Positions 1-11,394 of a DNA stretch of 64,000 nt are shown piece by piece; position 1 is the first letter of the stretch; each line of letters starts with the position of its first letter. The notes under the pieces were generated by a model. It did no database searches. It was given only the letters and a program-made list of their open reading frames with translations, and had not been told where the DNA came from. The position numbers were made by a program, and so were the translations under genes. The DNA comes from Acanthamoeba castellanii str. Neff (lineage: Eukaryota; Discosea; Longamoebia; Acanthamoebidae): the NCBI RefSeq assembly GCF_000313135.1, contig NW_004457415.1, forward strand, positions 170,664-234,663, written 5' to 3'.

Positions 1-534
1 CAAGCAGAGCGCCTGGGGTCGGCGGAGGCCTTTCGGTGCCAGGGCTGCAACAACACCTACCAGGACTCCACCAAGCAGCTCTCCATGCAGTCGCTGCCGC
101 TCGTGCTCTGCTTCCACCTCAAGCGCTTCAAGCAGGAGGGCCTGGCCTCCACGGCCTCGTCGTCCAAGATCGACACCCACATCCGCTACCCGTTCGTGCT
201 CGACATGTCGCCCTACGCGAGCTCCACCATTGTCTCGCAGCGGCTCGGCCGCGAGCCCCCGTCGGCCCCGCCCGATCTCTACGAGCTGTTCGCCGTCGTC
301 GACCACAAGGGCAAGATCGACAACGGCCACTTTGTGTGCTTCGTGCGCCACGAGTCGCGGTGGTTCAAGTGCGACGACGCCACCATCACCCCCACCCAGC
401 CCCACCAGATCGCCCGATCCAAGGGCTCCTACCTGCTCTTCTACATGCGCCGCTCCCTCACCTACGAAGCCTCCTCCTCGTCCGCCGCCGCCCCACAGCC
501 ACCCCCGCCCGCCGCCAAGCCAGCATCTTCCTGA
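1..534 (+). CDS. Ubiquitin carboxyl-terminal hydrolase (USP family), C-terminal part
   Basis: This is the 3' part of a USP-type cysteine deubiquitinase, which removes ubiquitin from proteins. The reading frame is open from base 1, so the 5' end, including the catalytic Cys box, lies outside the window. Visible are a CxxC zinc-binding pair (CQGC, residues 13-16 of the fragment), the LPLVLCFHLKRF core strand, and the His box region NGHFVCFVR followed by W-x-KCDD, where the catalytic His and the Asp-Asp pair sit in this family. The protein ends in an S/P-rich tail of about 30 residues after the conserved SYLLFYMRR strand. The layout resembles the USP22/Ubp8 and USP3 group, but I cannot assign a subtype from the C-terminus alone. 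A canonical AATAAA follows the stop at 566-571. Confidence 0.9.
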   Translation, partial: QAERLGSAEAFRCQGCNNTYQDSTKQLSMQSLPLVLCFHLKRFKQEGLASTASSSKIDTHIRYPFVLDMSPYASSTIVSQRLGREPPSAPPDLYELFAVVDHKGKIDNGHFVCFVRHESRWFKCDDATITPTQPHQIARSKGSYLLFYMRRSLTYEASSSSAAAPQPPPPAAKPASS

Positions 535-565
535 TTGCTGCCGCTGACTTCTTCCCTTCTCTTCC

Positions 566-571
566 AATAAA
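566..571 (+). terminator. Poly(A) signal of the USP gene
   Basis: AATAAA lies 32 bases after the stop codon of the USP gene and about 120 bases before the next start codon. It is consistent with tight tandem gene packing. Confidence 0.6.
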
Positions 572-693
572 TGGAGCCCCTATTTTTTAGTACTGCTGGA
601 CAAAAACAAGGACAGAACGCACCAAAACCTGCACCAAACCACTGAACAATAACAGCAGCAGCAAGAAGAACGTCAATACGCACACCTTGGCAC

Positions 694-2050
694 ATGGAGG
701 GCACAACAAACTTCAAAGACATTGCCGAATTGTGGGCACTGCTGCAGCCGTCGCTCGACCAAATCATTAGTGCGGAGGAAAGCGGCGACGCCTCCCAGCG
801 GCTGCCCACGCATACCTACAGCCAGCTCTACTCGTGAGTGCAACCCCCTCTCATTTATTATTTTTATTTTAAATTATTAACATAAAATGATTTTTGCACT
901 GCAGGGTGGTGTACACGGTGTGCACGAAGGCCGAGTGCCACCAGGCAGGCGTCGTGGACCAACTCTACAAGCGCGTGGGCCAGTTCGTTGACGGCTACTG
1001 CCGGGAACGTCTTGCGCCGCAGCTGCGAGGGCTGCCGCCCGATCGCCTGGTGCCACAGGTGCGCTCCCCCTAGCCCCTTCCTGGCGATGATGACACAACA
1101 CACCACACACACCACACACACCTTGTATTCTCATTGTTTTTGTGGGCTTGTGGTGACTTCAGGTGCTTGCCCGGTGGGGGAGGTTCACTACGGTGCTGAA
1201 GAGGATCACCAGCATTTTTTCCTACCTGGTACGCACACGCACACCCGCACGACACCCAACACACGCACCACCGCACGAAACGTCCGACACACGCACGACA
1301 ACTCCTTCGTTTGCAACGTCTTCTCACATTCGACCGCTGCAGGATCGACACTACTGCCAGAGCCTTCGGCTGCGCACCACCAAAGAGGCCGGCGTCAACA
1401 GCTTCCGGTTGCTCGTGGTGGATCCCGTTGGTGCGTCCCGTTGGACCGTCTCGCCTTGCCCCGGCGACTGCGCGCGGCCGCGCGTGCTTGCTGATGGCCA
1501 TGCGCTGTGTGTCAACAGTTGAGGAGCTGAGCAATGCGGTCTTGAACGGTCTTCAAGCGGCGCGGGCCTCCTCCGGCTCTGTAGCCGAACCCGACCAGCT
1601 GAAATCTGTCAGCCAGATGTTCGTGGAGCTCGGGTTGGACAAGCTCTTCTTCTACCAGGAGAACATCGAACAGCCTTACCTGACACAAGTGAGGTACGTT
1701 CCCCCCTCCCCCTTTTCCTCTTCTCTTCCCGCCATCGTTTGCGGTCTGCCGCGCAACTCAACCACCTGGTTGAACCGGGCATCTTGAACACAGGGCCCTC
1801 CTCAGGAGCGAGAAGGCGAGCCTTCAGGAAGTCGAGGACGCACAGCTGAACCAACAGGCACGTAGTCGCATGCCTCTCTCTCGTGTGTGTGTGTGTGTGT
1901 GTTGGTGTGAACTCACTGGCTCTCCGGCTGTCGTTCACTCAGTTGAGGAGCATCATCGACAAGGAAATGGCCATTGCTCGCCAGGTCCTGCACGCGTCCA
2001 CCGAAGCCAAGGTGGAGCAGCTCCTACCACAGCAGACGAGCCACCAATAA
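694..2050 (+). CDS. Short cullin-repeat protein lacking the C-terminal RING-binding half
   Basis: This multi-exon gene starts at ATG 694, with a first exon to 833 and a donor GTGAGT. The spliced product carries the N-terminal cullin-repeat fold: a YSQLYSVVYTVCTK helix, LYKRVGQFVDGY, then a DRHYCQSLRLRTTKE stretch that matches the LNRxW/DRxY region of cullins, and SQMFVELGLDKL followed by YQENIEQPYL. In full cullins (about 750 residues) these motifs are followed by more repeats and by the cullin-homology domain that holds RBX1 and NEDD8. Here the last exon ends in TAA (2048-2050) after roughly 270 residues, and a poly(A)-like AATAAA overlaps the stop. The protein could therefore bind an adaptor but not a RING partner. 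It could be a natural cullin-repeat-only protein comparable in design to animal CACUL1, or a truncated paralogue. Exon borders inside the gene are my reading and are not tested. Confidence 0.7.
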
Positions 2051-2431
2051 AACCACCCTTACTACGCTGCTCTATGCAAGGGCTGTGCATTGTATGTATG
2101 CGCAAGTGGTGCGTATATGTCGTGCGTGTGCGAGACGCACCTGTCTAGCGAGCGAGTGAGGGTCTCAGACGATAACGAGGAGAAGCGAATGCGGAGGTAC
2201 TGATGGCGGGAGAGAGGTTGGTACTGGTTGTGACAACAACCCCGGGTACCTTATACTTGGTGATCAACACATTGCTGGGCTTGCCGTTGTGCTCAAGGTG
2301 CTGTTCTTCGGCTTGGCCAAAGTGACATACTCCGAATTCTTTCAATTTCGATTAACGAAATTAAAGCTGAAATAATTTCTTTTTGTTTGAACCTGTTCCT
2401 GTTTGGACCCATTATTACATAATCAATCAAG
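2051..2431. other. Intergenic, cullin-like gene to NCKAP1
   Basis: No gene is supported. The last 90 bases before 2432 are AT-rich and probably hold the NCKAP1 promoter and leader. Confidence 0.4.
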
Positions 2432-5400
2432 ATGTCGAAGGTCGCTGAGAAGCTGACCATTCTGCTGGAAACGGGGAGCGGATTCCTCATTCGATTGTAC
2501 AACACCAAGATCAAGTACACCCCCGAAAGCAAGACCCGACCCGCGTTCCTCGTGGATCCCGTCTATGCCAAGGTGGTGGCTGCCTTCGGCAAGAAGTTTC
2601 CCGAAATCCCTACCGATCTCGACAAGGTACGCCCAGGGTTTGCAATTACTTTTATTTTTTGATCTTGCATTGACCTCCCCCCCCTTAGACGCCCGGCTAC
2701 GAAGTGTTCTTGAGCAAGGCCAAGCAGATTTATGAGGAGTTGGAGCCCGACTTCGACACCTTCGTTGACGCATTGGAATGGGTGAAGATTACACAGCAGA
2801 CTCTTAGCGACATCTCCACGGCCACGGCCGAGCTTACGGTATTCCCCCCTCCCCCCATCGCGCGTTTTTTTAAATTGAAACACGCCGCGCAACAAATGCG
2901 CCGATTTGGCATCTTATGAGCGATCTGCTGATCGCCATCTCCAACCTTGATGTCGTGTTCTTCTTCCTCTTCCTTCATCACTAGTGGGCATACACCCCGG
3001 TGACGACCGAGAAGTTTTTGGACCTGGTTACCATGTACTGCCAGGTGAACCTCCTGTGGTCCCTCATCGCCGACCGACGCACCATCGCCGCCGGCTTCGC
3101 CCGCGCCTTCAACGTCGTCAAGTCGCAGAACGAGTCCAACTTCCCCAAGGTGGCTCAGTACCTGGTACGCTCCTCCTTCCTCATCACTGTAGTAAGTTAG
3201 CTGTGGTTGTTGCTCACATGCAGCTGTCATCATCATCATCATCTTCTCTCTCGACCACGTAATGTTAGGCCAACTACGCCGATCCGTTCAAGAAGCTGCG
3301 GGAGGACTTCAAGCCCTTCACCAAGCGCGTGAGCCAGGCGCTGGTGTCGCTGCTGCCCTCGTACTCGAAGCTGAACAACCTCGAGCAGCTGCGCAAGGAG
3401 GGCACCCTCAACATCACCCTCAACCCGGAGAAGCTCGCCCTGCCCTCGCAGGACATGACCCAGCTCGACCTGCTCTCCAAGGAGAAGATGTACGCCTGGG
3501 TCGTCTACGGCCAGCTCTTCTGCCCCGAGGAGTTGGCCATGCCCGGCGCCCTGGACCTATGCCGCGTCGTCCTGTCGCAGGCCTACCGCGCGCCCGTCTT
3601 CCGGAACATCTCGATCCCGATCCACAACTTCTACTCCGACGCCTGGAAGAACTTCAAGTCCAAGACCTTCAAGCTGAACAAGGAGAAGAAGATCATCGTC
3701 GACGGCCTCCAGGCCGCCACCGCCGGCCACGGCTTGATCGGTATGCGCGCGCCTGCGGAGGTTTTTTGGGTCATGATGTGAACTAACGTGTTTCGTTTGT
3801 GTTTCGTTTTCGTTTTCGTTTCGTTTTTGCAGAGCGTCGTAACTTCCGCATCTACCTTCGCCAGAGCCTGCGCAGCTTGCTGGGTCTGCTCAAGGACTTC
3901 CCGGGCCTCCTGGGCCCGAAGGCGATCGTCGTGTGGAGCGCGCTGTCTGCCGCCAAGGCCGAGGTGTTCTGGTACTTCCGACACATCAACGCGCCGCCGC
4001 CGAAGAAGGACAAGTTCAACGAGGACGCCCTGCGCGACCAGCACATCTCCGAGCTGCTCCACCTCATCAACCAGATGTCGGCCCTGGTGAGGCAGCACCA
4101 GCGCATCATGCAGGCCTACTACCTCGAGTACCTCCACGAGGCCGATCGCAAGGCGCTCGAGGACCAGATTCGCACCATCCCCGCCCACGCCCCCATCTTG
4201 CCCATCCTCAAGTCCATCCTGAACGACCTGCAGTCGATCTCCGTGGAGTCCTTCATGGCTGGTGCGCCCACACGCACACGCACACGCACACGCACACGCA
4301 CACGCACACGCACACGCACACGCACACGCACACGCACACGCACACGCACACGCACACGCACACGCACACGCACACGCACACGCACACGCACACGAATCAA
4401 GATGGCTTACATGTGTCGCTTGTAGGCACCGAGTACAACTTTGACTCGCTCCGTCTCAACTGGGCTCGCGTGGAGGCCACTCTGTCGGTGGCGTCGTCCA
4501 CGATCAACCCGTCCGCAGTCAAGGAGCTCGTCCACCGGGGCAGAATCATCTGCCTGCACACGCGCAACGTGGACGAGATCGAGGAGCAGATCGACCTGCA
4601 CGCCTCGCTCAAGGCGCTGTGGTACTACCGCGAGAGCCTGGTCCAGGTGTTCGACAAGTCCATCATCGACGGCCCCGCCAACCCGCTCAACTGCATGGCC
4701 TTCCTCCACCTCCTGTCCGAGTTCCCCGAGAACGCCACGGGCTGGTATCCCAAGGAGCGGGAGATCATCGGCTCCGTTTCCGTCAAGCTGGCCGAGGACA
4801 TGCTCAACAAGATCACCCACCGCGTCGCCTCCATCGTGTTCGAGATCGGTACTGTGCGTGTGTGCGTGTGTGCGTGTGTGCGTGTGGGTGGGTGTGTGTG
4901 TGTGCGTGTGGGTGTGTGTGTGTGCGTGTGGGTGTGGGTGTGTGCGTGTGGGTGTGTGCGTGTGGGTGTGTGGGTGGAGTGGTCTACCGCGACCAGTGCG
5001 CTGATTCGTGTTTTCTTCCCATTTGCAGGCAAGCATAACATGATCTTCAACAGCCAGCTGAACCACGTCAACGGTGCCCACCCGCTGCTCGCGAGGCTGA
5101 AGGACTTCAAGTTCGACAAGAACTACGTGCCACCCACCACGCCCGGTACCGAGTCGCAGTACAAGAACAGGAAGGAGCTCGACAACCTGCGCCTTTACGA
5201 GCGCAACGTGCAGCAGCTCTGCGCGGCCATGCACGAGGTGATCGACATCACCATCTACGACACGGCCTTCACCCCGCGCGAGTACCTGCGCGATAAGCTC
5301 GTCGAGGTGCTCCGCCGATTTGTCAAGAAGGCGGTCCTCCTTGACGAGCAGAATTTTATCGTCCAGCGTCCCTCCGTCCTGGTACACCGTCACTGCCACA

Positions 5401-7376
5401 CGCAACACACGACACGACCAACGACACACACTCACGACACACGCGTGGATTGATTGTTGGTTGCTTACCTTTGCTTCGTCAAATTAACAGGAGAACAGGC
5501 TGCAGCTCTTCACCTTCACCGTTCGTCTGCTGGAGAACTACGTGTCCATGGACATCACCGGCTCGCTGAGGCAGTTCGTGCTCGGCCAGGTAAGTAACTC
5601 GCACGAAGTCACCACACACACACACACACACACATGCCGTGTGTGGCCTTGTGGCCAGCTTCACCAACTAAGCCACCACGAAACGGTTTTACGTATGTAA
5701 CGTGTACAGGTGTACAACAACGGCATGTCGGACATCAACAAGGTCGATTTCACGGTGGACAGCGAGCTCGTGTGGCGCGAGGATGCCGACCTCGGCAAGG
5801 TCCTCACCAAGTGGTACTCTGATTTCGTGTCCAAGCGCCTCACCACGCCCGGCCTCTGCTACTCGCTCAACCGGTACTCGCCTGTTATTATTTTATATTA
5901 TTTATATTATTTGTATTTATTCATTATTCATTATTCATTATTCATTATTTTTCTCACCGATTTGTGTTTTCTTTTTCTTTTCTTTTTACGGGATGATAGG
6001 AAAGCGTTCATTTCTCGTGCGGACGTGCGGGCGGTGCTGCCCTTCCGTCCGGAGGAGTACGCCGACCTGGCCGAGCTGCAGGCGCTCGTGCGGCTGGTGG
6101 GTCCCTACGGCGTGCGGGCCATCCACCGCGAGACGATGAAGTTTGTCGCCTCCAACATTGCGCCCATCAAGGAGGTGCTCGCCCTCAACCGCAAGACGCT
6201 CTCCGACATCAACGCCAACTACAGCAAGGACGTCACGGTCCACCTCAAGGCCCTCCGGGAGGTCGACACCTTCATCAACCGGTCGATCGCCATCGGCAAC
6301 GCCCTGCAGTTCAGGCAGCTGCTGCTCGAGGCCCAGCGCTCCGTCGCCGACAAGGACATGCCCTTCCTCGCCCACGCTGTCGACAACATTTTCGACCAGG
6401 TGCGTCTCGTGTGTGCGGTGCGGTGTGGTGTGTGTGCGTGTGTGCGTGTGCGGTGTGCGGTGTGTTCTAATGATTGTTTGGTTGGCGTGTGTTATATTCT
6501 AGTATCCGCGAAACACGTTCATGAAGCCGGAGTACCTGGAGCTGGACTCGCTGGCGATGACCCTCGGTCTCGACCTGGGCTCGGCCGACCAGGCCCTCAA
6601 GGCCGTCCTCTGCAAGGTCATCGGCGAGCAGGACAAGTGCGTGTCCCCCCTCCCCCATCCTCTCCGCCTACGTTTGGTCAGCGTTCTGACCCGGGTGGTG
6701 GTGGTGGGTGGTGACGTTTGGTTGGCAGGGAGCTGTGGTTGCTGCTGCCGATCATCTACGCCGCCGCGTTCGTGTCGTCGAAGACGTGGTCCGAGGCCAT
6801 CTTCCACCCGGCCATCGAGGGCCACGCCAACAACGTGCACACGCTCTCGCTGGCCATCAACGCGCTGCTCGTCGCCACCAGAGCGACGTCGACCAGCGAC
6901 AACGAACGAGAGATCATCGACCTGACCAAGAAGTTCATTGAAGCCGCCTCGTATGTCTCTTCACTCTCTGTTTGCTTCGTTCCCTCGCTGACCCCGCACA
7001 CGCGCACACACACACACACAGGTGTATTCTACTGAAGCAGGCCCAGCAGCCGCCCAGGCAGGTGGAGAAGGTGGTGCAGAGCCTGCCGTCGGTGCTCATA
7101 TTCATGGACAAGTTCGTGGAGGACTCGCCGTTTGTCACGCAGGAGGTGCTCGAGGCCTGCCTCCCCTACGCCCTCCTCCGGTCCATGTACAAACAACTCT
7201 ACGACACCAAGACCCAGGGCAAGAAGGGTAACTACCGCACGCAACACACACACACGACACACACACGACACACGCACACACTAATTGGTGGGCGATATGT
7301 GGAATGTGTGATTACAGGCAAGGCTGTGTTGGCCGCGGGCGGAGGTGCTGGCGAGCAGGCCGAGGACAACATGTAA
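2432..7376 (+). CDS. NCKAP1: Nck-associated protein 1 (Nap1/HEM family), WAVE regulatory complex subunit
   Basis: Nap1 is a large helical scaffold of the pentameric WAVE/SCAR complex, which activates Arp2/3 at the plasma membrane downstream of Rac. The first exon (2432-2626) encodes a start typical of the HEM family (KVAEKLTILLETG, then FLIRLYNTK). Fourteen exons can be read: 2432-2626, 2689-2838, 2985-3164, 3269-3740, 3833-4261, 4426-4848, 5029-5381, 5491-5589, 5710-5873, 6000-6399, 6503-6636, 6729-6950, 7022-7227 and 7318-7376. They give about 1,160 residues, close to the ~1,130 of animal Nap1. Downstream motifs (a LPMHEL-free helical protein with MYAWVVYGQLFCPEEL and NPLNCMAFLHLLSEFP) fit the family. 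Several introns are almost pure CA/GT-rich hexamer repeat. No domain is missing, and ATG 2432 is the only reasonable start. Confidence 0.93.
4264..4395 (+). repeat. (CACACG)n array filling an NCKAP1 intron
   Basis: About 21 uninterrupted copies of the hexamer CACACG occupy nearly the whole intron between the exons ending at 4261 and starting at 4426. The purine-pyrimidine alternation is perfect. Confidence 0.95.
4855..4980 (+). repeat. (GTGTGC)/(GTGTGG) array in an NCKAP1 intron
   Basis: Degenerate GTGTGCGTGTGGGT repeats fill the intron 4849-5028. The repeat is on the opposite strand relative to the (CACACG)n array in another intron of the same gene. Confidence 0.9.
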
Positions 7377-7566
7377 GCGCGCTGCAGGCCTTGGCATGCC
7401 CCAACGTCCCACCCCCATACCACCACCCTCAACTCTTTGTACAAGACAGTCGTTGTGCCACCATCCACCACCATTTCTTCTTCCGCCTCAAAAGGCGATA
7501 ACAACGCACACATGCATTTAAGCAAGAATTGCAGAAGAGTGATTGTATTGAAGGTGGTATCGCGCT

Positions 7567-7893
7567 TTAGAAGAAGAGGGAAAAGAAGAAGGGCGACAGG
7601 CCGGCAGCGGCTGACGAGTCGGTCGAGATGTAGAGCAGGGCTCCGTTGCTGTTGCCCACGAGCCCGGAGGACTTGGTGGTGGTGACGGGCGCAGTGACCA
7701 CCACCGCCGGGGTGGTGACCGCCGTGGCCGTGGTGTCGACCTGTGAGACGGTGGGCTCGCCAATGTAGGTGCCCGCCACGGCCGAGGAGGAGCCCACGAT
7801 CGTGACGTCCTTGTCGTTGGCGCTGGCCGTGCTGGCCAGCACGAAGGCCACGATGAAGAGTGCGGCGGCGAGCAGGGTGAAGACTGATCTCAT
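7567..7893 (-). CDS. Small secreted, probably GPI-anchored Ser/Thr/Val-rich protein
   Basis: This is a 108-residue single-exon product. I chose ATG 7893 (not an upstream non-ATG codon) because it puts a textbook signal peptide at the N-terminus: MRSVFTLLAAALFIVAFVLA, then a small-residue cleavage site. The mature part is rich in Thr, Val, Ala and Ser, with no Cys. The C-terminus has small residues (SSAAAG) followed by a short hydrophobic end (FFFSLFF), which is the layout of a GPI-attachment signal, although this tail is shorter than usual. I do not recognise a family. A surface-coat role is inferred only from the topology. A TTTAAA element lies about 85 bases upstream of the start. Confidence 0.6.
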   Translation of the reverse strand: MRSVFTLLAAALFIVAFVLASTASANDKDVTIVGSSSAVAGTYIGEPTVSQVDTTATAVTTPAVVVTAPVTTTKSSGLVGNSNGALLYISTDSSAAAGLSPFFFSLFF

Positions 7894-7989
7894 CGTTCTG
7901 GGCTCGGAGGCGGCTTGGTAGTGGTGGTGGGTTAGAGTGCACTGGGCAGGAATGGAGCCTGTGGGAACGTGTGTTTTAAATCCCACCAA

Positions 7990-8430
7990 CCAATAGGAGG
8001 TCTTTCAACGAACAGGTTAGTGGCCTGGTGATTGGACGCCGGAAAATGGGCGAAAACCATGATGGTTCTGTGATCACTCCTTTTCCTCACCCCACAACCG
8101 CCCCCCCAATCAGTCATCAACGGAGGTGAACTGGTCACAAATTGGGCCAAGTTTCGTGCATCAGATCCACGTGACGACCGACGTCCAGGCACACGACACG
8201 AGACCTCTGACGAGCTCCACTACGAGCCCAAGCGGCAACTCGCCCAGCAGCTCGTTGGCACGCGATCCTCGCCTCGTCGTTCTTCAAGCGCATCGGACAG
8301 CAGGGCACCGTCGACGCCGGGCTGATCGATTGGCTCGCGAACAACTCCAAGCGCAACGATCGCGTCAACATTCAGGTGCAAACATCTATTAGCCGGAAAG
8401 CGGAGAAAAGTGGTGACTCCATCAACAGAC
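7990..8430. other. Intergenic with a possible decayed coding fragment
   Basis: Between the GPI-like gene and the dynamin gene, 8126-8380 on the plus strand has coding-like composition in shifting frames. One frame reads INGGELVTNWAKFRASDP and later ELHYEPKRQLAQQLV. A second frame reads SFFKRIGQQGTVDAGLIDW then LANNSKRND. No single start, stop or splice arrangement joins them, so I treat the stretch as a possible gene remnant of unknown origin. Confidence 0.3.
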
Positions 8431-10362
8431 TTAGCTCTTTCCTCCTTGGAGGGAGGCTATGGAAGCGAGGGCGTTGTGAAGGTTCCTGCTCTCGACGTCC
8501 CACTTCATTCGCTTGTCAGCCACCGCTGCGGCTTCGGCGATCAGCTGCGCCTTGACCTGTGCGACGTCGGAGGTCCCCGTGACACCACCAAGCCTGGTGA
8601 CCATGGCATCGATGAGCTCGGCCGACAGCGCGCACATGGCCGCTTCGAGGGGGAGGAACACCTCCTCGTGGATGATAGTCGTTAGCAGCGCCACAACGCG
8701 AGCCTGAAGATCCGTGTCCCAGCCGGTGCTGGGCTGCTGAAGCTCGGGGTTGCTGTCGAAGATGATGAACAGGACGCCCGCCTTCCTCACCAGTTGCTCC
8801 TCGGCGGCCTGCGCGCGCGCACTAAACTGGGAGGTAATGACTGCCTCGAGGGTGTCGAAGAAGCACTTGAAACGGGCGAGCTTGGTCACACGTAGCTGCT
8901 TGGCTGCATCGAGCAGCCGCTTGACCGCCGCGGCCACGAACGTCGCCTCCTGCAGCACCTTCACCGCACTGTTAAGACAGCGAGCCTTGACCTCACTCGC
9001 GTGGTAGGGGTAGGACTGGCCTCGCGCTTGGGTCGACCGGAGAGACGCCACTGGCTGCACGGCCACCTTTGCCAGGGCGGCAAAGACGGCCTCGAACTCA
9101 ACGCCGTGGGTGGAGAAGAACTGGCTGACGTCCTGCAAGAGCTGCGGCAGCTGGTCGGCGGTGCGAACCGGCCCCAGGCCGTCGAGGTCGCGCTTGAGCT
9201 TGTCGATGCGTGCGTTGATGGCGAGCTTGGCCTGCGTGGCCCAGGTGCTCTCGACGTAGGTGCACATCATCTCGACCAGCTTCTCCACCAGCACCAGGCT
9301 CGACGCCAGCTTCTTGTCCACGTAGCCCGGCAGGTTTCGGTTGAACCACTCGACCTCTTCGATCGCGGCCTGCTCGAGCGAGTAGCCCCTGGTGCCCTGG
9401 GTGTCGCGGTTGCGCACGGCCACGTAGCCGTTGGCCAGCGGTATGTAGTCCTCCGACTGACCGTTGAGCTGCCGCTTGAACTCGTAGAACTTGTCGTGCT
9501 CGTAGCGGCTGTTCTCGGCCAGGTCGGACTTGGTGAGGACGCCGATGGTGTTGCCCAGCTTATGGTGTTTCTTGACGACCGTCAGGGGGCGGTAGTTGTG
9601 CATGCGGTCGCACGCAGACATCACCAAGAGCACGAGGGTGTGGTCCTGTTTGAGGTACTTTTCCACCAGCGACTCCGTGCTCTCCTTGATGTTCTCCGGC
9701 TCGCCCGCACGCGCGACTTCACAGGTTCCGGGCAGGTCGATGAGGGTGAGGTTGGGCACCCTGCTCGATGTCACCTCCACCACCACCACGTCCTCGATCA
9801 CGCCTGGTTTGCCCCCCCCCGAGCCAAAATAAGTCCACTAAACTATCTAATCTAACCAAACTAACTCAAATCAGGTAACTCAGCAGAGGGTGAACGTGCC
9901 TGCCAGCGTGGCGTTCCTGGCCTGTACTGCTTGTTCCATGGTATCGCGCACCAGTTTCTCCACGGCCTCGACGGGCAAGAAGACAGACCAACTGCTGGTG
10001 CTCCTGTCGGCGTACTCCATCCTGGCCCGCACAAACGCCACACCGTCGCGATAGGCCTCCTCGTGGTCTTCGCAGAACCTCGTCATGTCGGTTGGGCTCA
10101 TGTGCTTGAGCTGGAGCTTGATGGGCATGCGCGTGCACATCTTGTCGGAGCGAGGGAAGAACTTGAGCATGGCGATACGCTCGAGAACGGAGCTCTTGCC
10201 CGAGCTTTCCTGGCCGACGACGATGATCTGCGGGAAGGAGAGCTCGGCGACTTCCGACAGGTCGTTACGCAGCTCATCTAGCGAGGAGATGAGCGAGCCA
10301 GCCCTCTTGAGCAGTTGGAAGTGGAGGCCCAGACTGAGTGGGTTAGGGTCAGGAGACGACAT
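8431..10362 (-). CDS. Dynamin-superfamily GTPase, Mx-like
   Basis: This is a large self-assembling GTPase of the Mx/dynamin type, 611 residues, from two exons: 9900-10362 and 8431-9803 (463 + 1373 = 612 codons exactly). The G1 P-loop GQESSGKSS is at residues 50-58, G3 is DLPG inside NLTLIDLPGT, and G4 is TKSD. A long helical middle/stalk region follows, with a GED-like helical C-terminus. There is no PH domain or transmembrane helix, which fits Mx-type rather than classical dynamin architecture. The start at 10362 gives a short N-terminus before the bundle-signalling helix. The only intron that keeps the frame uses a GC donor (GCAG/GCACGT) rather than GT, and it restores an LAGVIEDV strand just before the G3 segment. 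The cellular role (membrane fission or antiviral-like) cannot be told from sequence. Confidence 0.85.
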
Positions 10363-11394
10363 CGCTGGGAGGCTGGTTGGTAGTTGTTGTGAAAAGAGTT
10401 TGGTCCTCTGTTCGATTACACCCCCGCCGCTTGGTAACAATCGTTACCAATGTGTTCCTTTTCTTGCCTTCGTTGGCGTCATTTCTGTTTACTCAGCAGC
10501 GCTAACGCCAATGGGGACCCCTGTTACAAAAAAGGCTTGAGCAGCAGCACCTGGTTAGCTGCCCGGGCACTGGAACGCGATCCGGCCAGCGTGTGGGACA
10601 CGCACAAGTCCACGTACAAAAGCCTGCACGACACAACACACGCTTTCTATACAAACCGACGGCAATATCACCTCTCGGTTTTAATTTTGTTTTCTTTTGG
10701 GATGTTCCATTGTAACATTTCAAAATGATAAATATTAAAACCAGTCCATGAATAATCAGTCTTCTTTTTCCTATGTTCCTGCTGTATTGTCCATCGGTAT
10801 CCCTATGATTCAGCCTGCCCTACCAGCTCCCCAACCACTACCTCCACCCTGCAATGCACTCCATTTGAAGAACTACAAATGAGCATCTTGGCTGAACCGT
10901 TCAGTTGGTTGTTCTCATTGCCTGTCCAAGATGTCTCCATGGTGTGTGACAGGATTGAATGTCCAGCAGGCACTCCAAGGCGCACACCAATCCCAAGCAC
11001 CTGTCAGTGTGATGGAACACAGCAACCAAGAGCAGATAACCCCTGGATACAAGTTCACCAACTTCATCAAACACACCTTCCAAGATGTGGGCAGTTTTGT
11101 TTGCATCCCAGGGTACAGCACATGAAGGACCCCAGTGTCTCTTCCAACCCTCACAATACTCAGTGCGCCAGTGCGTCGACGACGTGGTGCGCATTGTGCC
11201 GCGCGGGGGATCGTGACGTGCACCGGCTGCTGTTGCAACATGCGCGGAGGAGTTTTTTTTTGAAACCAACGAAAGGACTTGGATCCGAGTTTCGTGTTGT
11301 CTGCCCCACGTGGTTGAACGGCGACCAGTACTCCATGAACGAACCTTTCGTTGTTGTTTGTGGGTTCATCGATGGAGTGGTGTTGGGGGATCAA
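10363..11394. other. Intergenic, including a CpG-poor block
   Basis: No gene is supported. Positions 10740-11160 are unusually CpG-poor for this genome: I count three CpG in about 420 bases, against a very high density in flanking genes. Non-overlapping reading frames there are short and not recognisable. Confidence 0.5.

Noticed and set aside
3933..5453. A 506-codon open frame through NCKAP1
   Set aside because: It reads through the (CACACG)n and (GTGTGC)n introns as HTHTHT and CVCVCV runs, and only part of it is in the real gene frame.
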